The position numbers and the translations under genes are program-made. From NCBI GenBank assembly GCA_029558715.1, contig JAKQEA010000158.1:1-51161 (forward strand): a DNA stretch of 51,161 nucleotides, written 5' to 3'. This stretch comes from Bacteroidota bacterium (GTDB lineage Bacteria; Bacteroidota; Bacteroidia; Chitinophagales; Chitinophagaceae). The notes beneath the pieces were generated by a model. That model worked only from the letters and a program-made list of their open reading frames with translations, searched no databases and had not been told where the DNA came from. This document shows positions 36,596-45,877 of this stretch, in pieces (positions within the stretch are counted from its first letter, which is position 1; each line of letters begins with the position of its first letter).

Positions 36596-38209
36596 CTATT
36601 CAAGCCTTCTTGCTTCCATGCATTTAAACGCAGGAATACTGTCCGATAGTTTTCTGCCAATAATCACTTTTTCTAATGAAGGTAACTTGCGCCCAAGGAG
36701 TAAGATTCTTTTATCTGCTGCCAACGCTTCGTTCAGGTCTTTTATTCCATATCTGTTAAGCGTTTGAAGGTACATATGTGTAAGCAGCCTGTCTTTGTAT
36801 AAAAGATTGGTGACAGGATATTGCTCCGGGACGTCCCATATATAAAAATAACCCAGCGGGAAACTATCGTCTGTGGCAATAAACAATTTGTCTTTTTGCT
36901 GATTCATCTCATTCATGACACACCTGAACCTTTGCTGACGACTTTTATTCGCTATATTTTCTTTATAAAGCCTTACAAACATCCAGGCCAATAACAGCAG
37001 CAAGATGCCGCTCATTAAAAATGCCGAGCTCTTTTTACCTGGCAAAAATGTAGTGTCGCTCTGAATGGTCGCTGAAAATTGTATCCATAAAATAAATATA
37101 AGGCCGAGATGAATGGTCGCAGTCATTTTCAAAAAAACAAACAAATAGGCATAGATAAATAATACAGCAAGCGCCGGTAGTGCCCAATAACGCAGTTGTT
37201 TTAACTGCTTATTAATAACCAGTAGCCCTGCAAAAACAATAAACAATAAGAGATAAATTCTTAGTTCAAAAAAAAACCAATACAAACCAAGCCGGTCTTC
37301 CTTTTTATCCAGCCATCTTTCCCGGGTAATGTTCTTGCTGATCTCCATCACTCTTTCCGGAGTAAATTTTACAGAATCGTATAAAAAAGCAGAGAAGAAT
37401 AATTCCTGTTCTGTACTGTCTTTAAAAACGCCTCCGGGAATGTTTTCTTTAATTGGGCGATTATAGGCATAAAACAATCCTTGCCTGAATCCTTCCTGTT
37501 TGCTCCACCCCGGAATATGTTTTATATAGTATTGCTTCTGCAACTTGTTAAGACCAAACAGGATTATCCCTGATAAAAAAAATATCGTCACTGCCTGAAC
37601 AATCTGTATTTTGGAAAACGGAAAAAAAAGCAACGGAAGGAACAGCAATATTACAAGCACAATCACATGCAGCCTCAACATACCTGCCAACAGCAGTAAC
37701 AATACAGCAAAAACGGTCAACCAATTGGTTATCCTTTGTTGCTTAACCAGGTATGTTACTAAAAAGACTGCACCAGTCCCTGTCACCAATGCTGCTCCGG
37801 TAAGATTCAGTGATAACAACAGTCTTGTTTCAATAAAAATGAACAATGTTAGAAAAAGTAAAATAGCCGATGACAGTTTTAGCGTTCGTAGCATTACATA
37901 AAAAACAGCTGTTAACCCCAGCCAATGATAAACCAGCAACGCTATTGAGTACCAGTTGACTCCCGGCATTACAGAAAACAAATTACTTATTAAGCTTCCA
38001 AGCCATGGATGCCAGAGATGATTATAATGTAAAAGATTGGTTGGCGACTCCCCAAAACCTCCTGCCAAAGTGTACATCAAAAAAGCATCGTCGCCGGAAT
38101 TGAGAAGAGGGGTAGCTATACCTGTAACCAAGAATAATAAAATTGCGGTAACCAATAAGGAAAATAAAAAAGCATTTTTTCCCAAGTTATTATTGACAAC
38201 CATTATCAT
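36596..38209 (-). CDS. Polytopic membrane protein, GT-C-like
   Basis: A 537-aa protein with roughly ten hydrophobic helices, an N-terminal loop with NSGDDAFLMYTLAGG and YNHLWHPWLGSL, and a soluble C-terminal part (about 430-537). The acidic first loop and overall design resemble GT-C membrane glycosyltransferases that use lipid-linked sugars, but no family-defining motif is certain. It begins 7 nt after the stop of a second, longer-known type of GT-C protein on the same strand, so the two probably form an operon. Two further in-frame Met codons near the start leave the exact N-terminus open. Confidence 0.6.
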   Translation of the reverse strand: MIMVVNNNLGKNAFLFSLLVTAILLFLVTGIATPLLNSGDDAFLMYTLAGGFGESPTNLLHYNHLWHPWLGSLISNLFSVMPGVNWYSIALLVYHWLGLTAVFYVMLRTLKLSSAILLFLTLFIFIETRLLLSLNLTGAALVTGTGAVFLVTYLVKQQRITNWLTVFAVLLLLLAGMLRLHVIVLVILLFLPLLFFPFSKIQIVQAVTIFFLSGIILFGLNKLQKQYYIKHIPGWSKQEGFRQGLFYAYNRPIKENIPGGVFKDSTEQELFFSAFLYDSVKFTPERVMEISKNITRERWLDKKEDRLGLYWFFFELRIYLLLFIVFAGLLVINKQLKQLRYWALPALAVLFIYAYLFVFLKMTATIHLGLIFILWIQFSATIQSDTTFLPGKKSSAFLMSGILLLLLAWMFVRLYKENIANKSRQQRFRCVMNEMNQQKDKLFIATDDSFPLGYFYIWDVPEQYPVTNLLYKDRLLTHMYLQTLNRYGIKDLNEALAADKRILLLGRKLPSLEKVIIGRKLSDSIPAFKCMEARRLE

Positions 38210-38216
38210 ACTTTAC

Positions 38217-39710
38217 TCAGGGTTGGTATTTATAAATATTAAATCCGTTCATAGTAGTATCCAGCTCAAACTTATCGAGTTTTATTTCAAAGAATTGCTT
38301 TTGCGGTCCTGTGGTTCTCATCAGCATCCATTTTATGCGGCCGTCTGTAAAAGCGGTTCTCAGGTCGCTATAATCATATTTCTTGTATTGATACGCCGCT
38401 AACCCTATGATATCCATTTGTGGGGTAACCGCTTGCCGAAATAAGATATTACTCAAATAGCTTTCCGCCGTATTATAATTAGTGAACACGCAATACTTAT
38501 CTGTTGGGGATAGTTGATGGGTGATGTACCCGGCTATTTCTTTCTCTTTTTTATACTGCTCCCCAATACCCGTTTTTGGGGCTGACAACATTGTTCTCAA
38601 GGGGAATTCAAGTTTTATCACTTTTATAAGGAACACAAAAACTACTATAGATGCCGGAATTCGTATATCAATAGCCGATGCTGCTTTACTTAGCTGCGGC
38701 CAGCTATATGCAATTAATATAAATAATAAACTCCACCATTCTGTAAAGTACCCGGGGTTGGATCCGTTCTTTATCGCTATTGCGTTTAGCAGCACAAATA
38801 ATACTACCATAGCAAAAAGGGTAAATTGCTGCAATTCTTCCTTTTCTCTTTTCATCCGGTAAAGTATAACCAGGTAAGCCGGCACAAATAATAATCCGAA
38901 TGCAAAATAAAAATCTGCCAGTATTACTCCTCTGAACCACGAAACACTAATTCCATTATTAATACCCTGCACAACATTCTTATAAAAATACCCGAGGTCT
39001 CCGTTTAAATAAACAGGAAAAATGAAAAACAATACAGCCAGTAAATACACCAGCCCAAAAAGGATCGTCTCCCTGGTTTTTTTTGTGTAAAGCAACCAGG
39101 ATCCGATAATAACAGGTAAAATAAAAGATGTTTGCTTGCTGAACAAAGCAACAGAAGATAGTAAGGCTGCTATTAAAATGGTCTTTTTATTTTGCCGTTC
39201 TGTTATTAACCCTCCCATGAAAACATAAAGAGTGAGCAGGAAGAAAACATGATTGAGGCTGTCCGGCCTCGAAAAAGAAGTTATTTCCAGGAATATAAAT
39301 GCGGCAACAGCAGCGCATATACTTTTATTGGATGGTACATTAAAGATATTCCTGGCGGTTAAAAAGATTATTACAATAAAAAGGAGATTCAGGAATAATG
39401 AAACGCTTCTGCTAACCATATAAAGTGGCAAAAGATCATCTGCAGAAAAGCCCAACAGATCAGAAACTCCGGCAACTATATAATAATACAAAGGCGAATA
39501 TTGTGCTATGGCGTAGGGCGGCAGTTCCGGATCCGTATAAAGCGACTGCCCTTCCAGCAATCGCTGAACAAAATAGATAATGTTTCCTTCCACACCCCCG
39601 GCATCGGGTTGAGGATAAAAGATCAGCATTACCCTGTAAAGGAGGTAAATCAAAAAAGAAAAAAGTGAAATTGCCGTTATAAACCGGCCAGAGAAGACGC
39701 TGCCTGCCAT
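38217..39710 (-). CDS. Membrane glycosyltransferase, family 39-like (GT-C)
   Basis: A 497-aa protein with many membrane helices. The first periplasmic loop carries PQPDAGGVEGN and, further on, AIAQYSPLYYYI, a pattern typical of ArnT/PMT-like GT-C enzymes in which acidic residues in the first loop are catalytic. A soluble C-terminal domain begins near residue 385. It would transfer a sugar from a polyprenyl phosphate to a lipid or protein. It is the first gene of a two-gene unit, and no other polysaccharide genes are nearby. Confidence 0.72.
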   Translation of the reverse strand: MAGSVFSGRFITAISLFSFLIYLLYRVMLIFYPQPDAGGVEGNIIYFVQRLLEGQSLYTDPELPPYAIAQYSPLYYYIVAGVSDLLGFSADDLLPLYMVSRSVSLFLNLLFIVIIFLTARNIFNVPSNKSICAAVAAFIFLEITSFSRPDSLNHVFFLLTLYVFMGGLITERQNKKTILIAALLSSVALFSKQTSFILPVIIGSWLLYTKKTRETILFGLVYLLAVLFFIFPVYLNGDLGYFYKNVVQGINNGISVSWFRGVILADFYFAFGLLFVPAYLVILYRMKREKEELQQFTLFAMVVLFVLLNAIAIKNGSNPGYFTEWWSLLFILIAYSWPQLSKAASAIDIRIPASIVVFVFLIKVIKLEFPLRTMLSAPKTGIGEQYKKEKEIAGYITHQLSPTDKYCVFTNYNTAESYLSNILFRQAVTPQMDIIGLAAYQYKKYDYSDLRTAFTDGRIKWMLMRTTGPQKQFFEIKLDKFELDTTMNGFNIYKYQP

Positions 39711-39767
39711 ATGGTTATCTGTCCCCGAAAGATAACTTAATTAGCCAAAGCAACCTACAATCTGCGT

Positions 39768-40322
39768 TCACCTGTTCCTTTGCAGCCATTCATTTTCTTC
39801 GGCCGCAGGTTTCATCAATGCGTATTTTTTCACCATGTTAATGCTCACTTCATCCAGCACATCAACTATACTTTTGTAAGAAGTACCGGGGGCCGGCTTA
39901 ACAAGTAACATCAGCCCGTTACGTCCCTCCTGCTTATTATGAATATCCAGCCATTTTTGCTTAGCGGTGATTGCGTTTCTTATATCATTGCTGCCAGAAA
40001 AATCTGTTCGTACTATTGAACCGTTTTTTTTCGCCTCTTCCCAACTGCCGTGATAATACCAGAAAGTATTGTCATTATCCAGTAATATGGTAAGTGCATC
40101 AGAGGCTCCCAGGTCCATCGGTTTTCCGTCTTTAGGCATGAACAGGTCCATCGTAGTGGGTTTGCTTAACTCAGTAGTTATCACAAAGAAACTAATCAGG
40201 AGGTAGCCAAGATCAACCATTGGTGTCATATCAATTTTCAAATTGTGCTTTACCATCCGCCGCACCCTGGTCCTGCTTTCCTTTTTGGCTGAATATTCGC
40301 TTGTAGTATTGAGAGCCGTCAT
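39768..40322 (-). CDS. exbD: ExbD-family biopolymer transport protein (orphan)
   Basis: A 184-aa protein with one membrane helix (about 35-52, MVDLGYLLISFFVITTEL); Asp37 in TPMVDLGYL is the expected proton-path residue. The periplasmic domain follows with LTILLDNDNTFWYY and MLLVKPAPGTSYKSIVDVLD. ExbD works with ExbB and TonB to energise outer-membrane transport, but neither partner is encoded next to it. The N-terminus is long and basic (KKESRTRVRRMVKHN). Confidence 0.87.
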   Translation of the reverse strand: MTALNTTSEYSAKKESRTRVRRMVKHNLKIDMTPMVDLGYLLISFFVITTELSKPTTMDLFMPKDGKPMDLGASDALTILLDNDNTFWYYHGSWEEAKKNGSIVRTDFSGSNDIRNAITAKQKWLDIHNKQEGRNGLMLLVKPAPGTSYKSIVDVLDEVSINMVKKYALMKPAAEENEWLQRNR

Positions 40323-40444
40323 AAGCGTTGTTTACATTACAGACGCAAGGCCTGATCTTTTCCACAAAAAATCATTAGTTCTGCTGACAACTATCATGGC
40401 CGGAAAGCTATACCTGTGCTACCTTTAACTACAACTTATAAGCA

Positions 40445-41272
40445 ATGAAAACAATCATCATCCCGACCGATTTTTCGCCTGTAGCTACTAATGCTTTGCA
40501 TTATGGCATTGATATGGCAAAAGCAGTTAATGCCAGCATATTATTGCTGCATGTATACCAGGTGCCGGTAAGTTTTTCAGACACCCCGATCGTACTGGTA
40601 TCGATCGAGGATCTGAGAAAAGGGGCTGAAGAACAAATTGAAAGACTGAAGCAAGAGGTGGAACACCTTACTTCCGGTTCAGTAAAAGTATATACCGAAA
40701 CCCGTATGGGTAATGTAACTGATGAATTGGAAAATCTATGTGAAAAGATCAATCCTTTTGCTGTAGTGATGGGAACTAAAGGATCCTCAGGTGTTGAAAG
40801 AATTTTATTTGGCAGTAATACACTGACTGCTATACGTCACCTTAACTGGCCGGTGATCTGTGTTCCTCCGGGAAAGACTTTCGGGAATGGCATTAAGAAG
40901 ATCGGATTTGCCTGCGATTTCAGAGACGTTGTAAAAACCACTCCTACACATTTTATTAAAGAATTTATAAAGGAATTCGGTGCTGAACTGCATGTATTGA
41001 ATGTGGACCATGATAACAAACATTTCAAGCCCGAAACACCTGAGCAATCAATACTGTTACACACAATGCTGGAAGATTCAAAACCATCGTACCATTTCAT
41101 CGAGCATGCAGATATTGAAGATGGCATCAATGAGTTTGCTGAAAAAAATAACCTTGACCTGATAATTACTATTCCTAAAAAACACAAGCTCTTGCAGGCA
41201 ATTTTTAAGCCGAGTTCTACCAAACAACTGGTTTACCAGGCCCATGTGCCGGTAATGTGTGTGCATGAATAG
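40445..41272 (+). CDS. Tandem universal stress protein
   Basis: A 275-aa cytosolic protein with two USP domains. The first (about 1-140) begins MKTIIIPTDFSPVATNALHY and carries the ATP-binding motif GTKGSSGVERILFGS (G-2x-G-9x-G-S). The second (about 148-275) begins IKKIGFACDF and lacks that motif, so it probably does not bind ATP. This mixed pair is common. A TACCTTTA sequence lies upstream, one base off the TAnnTTTG box. Its stop is 3 nt from that of the convergent CHAT gene. Confidence 0.92.
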   Translation: MKTIIIPTDFSPVATNALHYGIDMAKAVNASILLLHVYQVPVSFSDTPIVLVSIEDLRKGAEEQIERLKQEVEHLTSGSVKVYTETRMGNVTDELENLCEKINPFAVVMGTKGSSGVERILFGSNTLTAIRHLNWPVICVPPGKTFGNGIKKIGFACDFRDVVKTTPTHFIKEFIKEFGAELHVLNVDHDNKHFKPETPEQSILLHTMLEDSKPSYHFIEHADIEDGINEFAEKNNLDLIITIPKKHKLLQAIFKPSSTKQLVYQAHVPVMCVHE

Positions 41273-41275
41273 TAT

Positions 41276-43993
41276 TTATTCAACCAATATAAAAGCCGCC
41301 CAGTAAAAAGGAGAATATTTTTTACGCATATCTGCTTGTGCCTGCGAGAATGCTTGTTCTATAGTTTTCCCTTTCATCCAGTATGTATAAAAAGCAGTCA
41401 TTAGTTCTGATGTCTCCCTGTCCGGTACTCTCCACAAGCTTACAATCATCTTTTTTACCCCGGCCATCTTAAAAGCTCTTTGCAACCCAAACACTCCTTC
41501 CGTTCCCTTCACATCTCCCAATGCCGTTTCGCATGCGCTGAGCACAACAAGTTCGGTATTGCTTAAGTTTAATTGTGCGATTTCATATGCCGTAACGATG
41601 CCGTCTTCTACCCCTTCAATTGGTGTCTTTCCGCTCCATGCATAATTGCCGCCGGATAATACTAACCCGGTTCTTAGCAGCGGATCATCTGCTATTGTAT
41701 AAACGTTGGTATTATCAATCTTCTTTGCCTTATTAGGATCCGGTAAAAAGAATCCATGTGTGGCGATGTGCAGCACTTGTGGTGAATTGCCGCTGAGTGC
41801 TTTCAGATTTTCTTCTGAGGATGCGGTTTGAGTAAATAATTTAGTAGTGCTTTTACTTTTATCAAAAAGCTGTTTGATAGAATTTACTTCTTTCGCCGTG
41901 CCCGGCAAGCTTCCCCATGGCTCAAATCCGCCGCCCCGTAACGAAGGTGTGTAAATAGACCTTGAAACATAACTATCGGACAAACTTGTACGCTGATTTG
42001 TAAGCTGTGAACTGTCCATTGAGAAATTTGCATCTCCAAACAATGTAATACTGGTTGGTTCTTCGGTCTGGCCTTCATTACTCCGCAAAGCCACCTGCCT
42101 GGTGCTGGTATATTGCTGCATTTGATACTTCTCCATCAGCAACGAATCGCTTCCAAGGGGAAGGGCATGAAAGGCAACGCTAAAAAGCTTACCGGCGGGT
42201 GAGTAGGAAATTTTTTTCATCCCGGTCAGATAGGGTTCTAATGGTTGCCAGGTTAATTTATACAATGCTTCGCCCTGTTTAGTGCTTTTTCCTTTTGGAG
42301 TGATTATACCATCCCCGTAAAAAACTTTAGCCGGATTTCTGCCTGGTTTGTTGTAACTATCCAGCAATTGTTGCATTTGTTCTTCTTCAAAGAGCGGAAC
42401 GAAGTGAGGAACAGAATCGCTTTTAGTCAGAACATATGCAGCATATATTATACTGTCTGCCGATTTTTTTACAGGAACCCTGAAGTTCACAAACTCTATA
42501 GCTGCTTCATCCTTTTCTAATTCGTCCTGAACATTTTTCATAGAGATACGAAAAGCATTTTGCTGTCGGCGAAATTCAGAAGATTTGCGGCTAAGCTCTT
42601 TTTCTTCCAACTCTGTTTGTGCTTCTATACTGTCAATGCCTTTAACTCGCCTGTTTTGTGGCAAAGCATATTGCCGGGCAAGTAATTTTTTATTGTTTTG
42701 CCAGTCGTTCAGCAGGCGTAGCACAACAGAATCTTTGCTGCTGCTGACTATTGACAGCACATCCAGTGTTTCTGAAAGTGCCAATGATTTTAAAAATAAT
42801 TGCAGATCGAAGTTAGTTTGTAACAGCTGCGAAGAAGGCAGAAGGCTTTTATAGAGAAGACTGTTATTAATATCTGATTGCTCGACGTTGTTGATCAGGT
42901 AGTTTTTCTTTTCTCTTTCAGAAAGTATTCCAAAAATCTTTTTTAAATTTTGAAGCTGGATGCCGGTCGCTGTAAAAGCAAGTGGTTCAGCCTGATCTGC
43001 ATTGTTGTTACGTATATAACAGATGGCGAGGTTATTCAATATTTGAGCATACGCAGGGTGAGTTTCTCCAAGAATTTTTTTACGGATTTCCATTACTTGT
43101 TTGTACAATGCTTCTGCTTTTTCAGGCTGCCGCATATGTTCATATAAAAGAGCAAGGTTATTCAATGTGTTGGTAAAATTAGGGTGGTTTTCTCCCAATA
43201 CCCTTCTCCGTATGTCACAGGCTTCTTTCAGCAGGCTTTCTGCTTTTTCGAATTCGCCCATACGGGTATACAAGGTGCCGAGATTATTGAGGATGTTTGC
43301 ATAATCGGCGTGGTTTTCTCCAACCAGTTTTTTCCGCAGTTCTTTTACCTGGAGATAAAGAGGCTCGGCCTTTTGATATGATCCTGTTGCTTTGTACAAA
43401 AAAGCAAGATTATTCAGCCCGTTTATATAAGCAGGGCTATTTTCCCCAATTGTTTTTTTCTGAATCTCCAGCCCCTGTTTGTTCAGGTATTCTCCTTTTT
43501 CATATTGCCCGATATTTACATACAGCAGTGCAAGATTATTGAGGCTTTGTGCATAATTAGCACTTCTGTCTCCTCCTATTTTTTTTATTACCCCTATAGC
43601 CTGCAAGTGAAGCGGCTCAGCTTTTTCATACTGCCCCGTCTTTTCATAAAGCACCCCCAGGTTATTCAGCATTGACCAATACTCAATTGTGTTTCCTCCT
43701 GTTGTTTTTTCTAATATTTTTTTCGCCTTTATTAACAAAGGCTCTGCATTTTTATATTGGGACAAACTCACATAAGTTGTTCCAAGATTATATATGCTTG
43801 CAACATAGTTTAAATGTTCCTCTCCGAATTCTTTCTTTGCGGCTTCAATTGCTCTTTCTACAACAGGAATAACTTTTTCATAGTCTCCTTTGACAGATAA
43901 CTCGTTGACCTGTTTATTTAACTCTTCCCAGGTTTGTGCAAAAACAAATACAGAAACCAGGGTACATAGTCCCGAAAGAAAGATCTTTTTCAT
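41276..43993 (-). CDS. Exported TPR-CHAT protein (caspase-like protease)
   Basis: A 905-aa protein. ATG 43993 gives the signal peptide MKKIFLSGLCTLVSVFVFAQ; an ATG 20 codons upstream is unlikely. About seven to eight kinesin-light-chain-type TPRs of 42 residues follow (about 60-365; for example LNNLALLYVNIGQYEKGEYL). A helical linker precedes the CHAT domain (about 600-905), which has VLHIATHGFF with His746 and VVLSACETALG with Cys821, the expected catalytic dyad, and a final WAAFILVE. CHAT proteases cut target proteins when the TPR part binds a partner. This one appears to be exported; its substrate is unknown. Confidence 0.88.
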   Translation of the reverse strand: MKKIFLSGLCTLVSVFVFAQTWEELNKQVNELSVKGDYEKVIPVVERAIEAAKKEFGEEHLNYVASIYNLGTTYVSLSQYKNAEPLLIKAKKILEKTTGGNTIEYWSMLNNLGVLYEKTGQYEKAEPLHLQAIGVIKKIGGDRSANYAQSLNNLALLYVNIGQYEKGEYLNKQGLEIQKKTIGENSPAYINGLNNLAFLYKATGSYQKAEPLYLQVKELRKKLVGENHADYANILNNLGTLYTRMGEFEKAESLLKEACDIRRRVLGENHPNFTNTLNNLALLYEHMRQPEKAEALYKQVMEIRKKILGETHPAYAQILNNLAICYIRNNNADQAEPLAFTATGIQLQNLKKIFGILSEREKKNYLINNVEQSDINNSLLYKSLLPSSQLLQTNFDLQLFLKSLALSETLDVLSIVSSSKDSVVLRLLNDWQNNKKLLARQYALPQNRRVKGIDSIEAQTELEEKELSRKSSEFRRQQNAFRISMKNVQDELEKDEAAIEFVNFRVPVKKSADSIIYAAYVLTKSDSVPHFVPLFEEEQMQQLLDSYNKPGRNPAKVFYGDGIITPKGKSTKQGEALYKLTWQPLEPYLTGMKKISYSPAGKLFSVAFHALPLGSDSLLMEKYQMQQYTSTRQVALRSNEGQTEEPTSITLFGDANFSMDSSQLTNQRTSLSDSYVSRSIYTPSLRGGGFEPWGSLPGTAKEVNSIKQLFDKSKSTTKLFTQTASSEENLKALSGNSPQVLHIATHGFFLPDPNKAKKIDNTNVYTIADDPLLRTGLVLSGGNYAWSGKTPIEGVEDGIVTAYEIAQLNLSNTELVVLSACETALGDVKGTEGVFGLQRAFKMAGVKKMIVSLWRVPDRETSELMTAFYTYWMKGKTIEQAFSQAQADMRKKYSPFYWAAFILVE

Positions 43994-44111
43994 TGGTGGT
44001 TTGGGAATGGTGTGAAGGGAAGTTACTATTTTCTTTCCCTGGCCAATACTCAAAAAGAATATATTTCAAAAGAAATTATTCCTTCTTGGCTTTCTGTTTT
44101 ATTCGCCTGGC

Positions 44112-45554
44112 TTAAAACTCCGCACTTCCCGGAGTTCTCGGAAAAGCAATTACGTCACGGATATTCGTCATACCGGTTACAAACTGCACCATGCGTTCAA
44201 AACCGAGACCGAAGCCTGCATGCGGAACAGTTCCGAATCTCCTTGTATCGAGATACCACCATAGTTCTTCCAGCGGTATATGCATTTCCTTCATTCTTGT
44301 TTCTAATTTGTCTTGTCTTTCTTCCCTTTGCGAGCCGCCCACTATCTCTCCAATTCCGGGAGCAAGAATATCCATTGCTGCTACTGTTTTCCCATCTTCA
44401 TTCTGCCGCATATAGAATGCTTTGATAGCAGCAGGATAGTTGTAAAGTATCACTGGTTTTTTGAAGTGCTTCTCTACCAGGTATCTTTCATGCTCACTTT
44501 GCAGATCCATCCCCCAGCCAGTGATTTCGTACTGAAATTTCTTTTTCTTATTATGATTACTCTCTTTCAGAATATCAATGGCATCTGTATAAGTAAGGCG
44601 TTCAAAATTATTGTTGAGTACAAATTCCAGTTTTTCAATCAGTCCCATTTCGCTGCGTTTATCCTGTGGTAACTGTTTTTCTTCTTCTGCCAGTCGTTGT
44701 GCAAGAAACTCGAGGTCTTCCCTGTTATTATCCATTGCATACCGGATAATGTATTTAATGAACTCCTCGGCAAGGTTCATGTTATCCTCTAAATCATAAA
44801 AGGCCATTTCCGGTTCTATCATCCAGAATTCAGCAAGGTGTCTTGTTGTATTACTATTTTCTGCCCGGAAAGTAGGGCCGAATGTATATATATCACCAAA
44901 GGCGGTGGCACCGAGTTCTCCTTCTAATTGCCCGCTTACCGTCAGGTTGGTGCTGCGCCCAAAAAAATCTTCTTTGAAGTTCACTGACCCGTCTTCATTC
45001 TTTGGGGCTGTTCCGTCAACAGGCAATGTTGTAACCCGGAACATTTCACCAGCACCTTCTGCATCACTGGCGGTAATGATAGGAGTATGCATGTACACAA
45101 ACCCTTTTTCATTAAAGAATTTGTGAATGGCAAATGCCAGGGCATGGCGCACCCTGAACACTGAACCAAATGTATTGGTACGGAAACGCAAATGGGCTTT
45201 CTCCCTTAAAAATTCAAGACTGTGTTTTTTGGGTTGCAGTGGATATTTCTCTGCATCGCTGTCTCCCAACACCTCAATAGTAACAGCTTTCAGATCCATT
45301 TTTTGGCCCTGACCAAGAGACGGAACCACTGTACCTGTTATCTTTAATGAAGCTGAAGTGGTAATTCTTTTCAGCAGTTCATCATTAAACTTGCCCAGCT
45401 CCACCACCACCTGTATATTATTATTGGTACTGCCATCATTTAATGCAATAAACTGGTTGTTGCGAAAGGTTCGCACCCATCCCATCACCGTTACTTCCTG
45501 TCCTGCCGGCTCCTGTGCCAGCAGCTCTTTTATCTTGATTCTCTTATTGAACAT
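44112..45554 (-). CDS. asnS: Asparaginyl-tRNA synthetase
   Basis: A 480-aa class IIb aminoacyl-tRNA synthetase that charges tRNA-Asn. The N-terminal OB-fold anticodon-binding domain (about 15-105, [18 protein letters not shown]) is followed by the catalytic domain with motif 1 around [17 protein letters not shown], motif 2 [21 protein letters not shown] and motif 3 [12 protein letters not shown]. Length and motifs are normal. A TACCTTTG box 20 nt before the ATG supports the start at 45554. Confidence 0.97.
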   Translation of the reverse strand: MFNKRIKIKELLAQEPAGQEVTVMGWVRTFRNNQFIALNDGSTNNNIQVVVELGKFNDELLKRITTSASLKITGTVVPSLGQGQKMDLKAVTIEVLGDSDAEKYPLQPKKHSLEFLREKAHLRFRTNTFGSVFRVRHALAFAIHKFFNEKGFVYMHTPIITASDAEGAGEMFRVTTLPVDGTAPKNEDGSVNFKEDFFGRSTNLTVSGQLEGELGATAFGDIYTFGPTFRAENSNTTRHLAEFWMIEPEMAFYDLEDNMNLAEEFIKYIIRYAMDNNREDLEFLAQRLAEEEKQLPQDKRSEMGLIEKLEFVLNNNFERLTYTDAIDILKESNHNKKKKFQYEITGWGMDLQSEHERYLVEKHFKKPVILYNYPAAIKAFYMRQNEDGKTVAAMDILAPGIGEIVGGSQREERQDKLETRMKEMHIPLEELWWYLDTRRFGTVPHAGFGLGFERMVQFVTGMTNIRDVIAFPRTPGSAEF

Positions 45555-45574
45555 AATTGCCGTTTTGCGAGGTG

Positions 45575-45582
45575 CAAAGGTA
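45575..45582 (-). promoter_or_regulatory. TACCTTTG -7 box for asnS
   Basis: TACCTTTG matches TAnnTTTG, is identical to the gcvT box, and ends 20 nt before the ATG at 45554. Confidence 0.5.
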
Positions 45583-45705
45583 AAGCATGGCGACCAGCAA
45601 TAATATCGCTTTCTGTTCTGGCATTTTTGGGCATAAATGATTGGATTCCCTTTAGGGAGCCCCCTGCTTTAACCGCTGTGATAAATAAGGTAAAATCTGA
45701 AAATT

Positions 45706-45735
45706 TTTGGTTTTCCCGAATTAGCCGTATACTTG
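45706..45735 (+). promoter_or_regulatory. Candidate rho promoter (TTTG-N18-TATACTTG)
   Basis: TTTG at 45706-45709 and TATACTTG at 45728-45735 fit the -33/-7 pattern with one mismatch in the -7 box. This would give a leader of about 135 nt before the rho ATG, long enough for autoregulation. Confidence 0.4.
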
Positions 45736-45877
45736 CATTGGAAATGGGCTGATAAAAATAGTTCTCCCAAGGCTTTTGGTTCATCATTTAGCTGCCGATT
45801 TCATTCAACATAAACCCAAACATTTTCATTTTTCAAGATTGGTTACCCTGTGTTGTGACTAACATCAACGATTTCAT

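Larger units (their letters stand above)
45555..45877. other. Intergenic region between asnS and rho
   Basis: This 323-bp gap holds the asnS -7 box, a small TCCCT-TT-AGGGA palindrome (45647-45658) and a possible rho promoter. No convincing gene was found; an ORF at 45530-45787 on the minus strand overlaps the asnS start and promoter and lacks any protein-like feature. Confidence 0.6.

Noticed and set aside
42930-43860. Regular 126-bp periodicity that could suggest a repeat array
   Set aside because: It is explained by 42-residue TPRs in the CHAT protein.
45530-45787. 85-codon minus ORF upstream of asnS
   Set aside because: It overlaps the asnS start and its promoter box and shows no domain, signal or conserved pattern.
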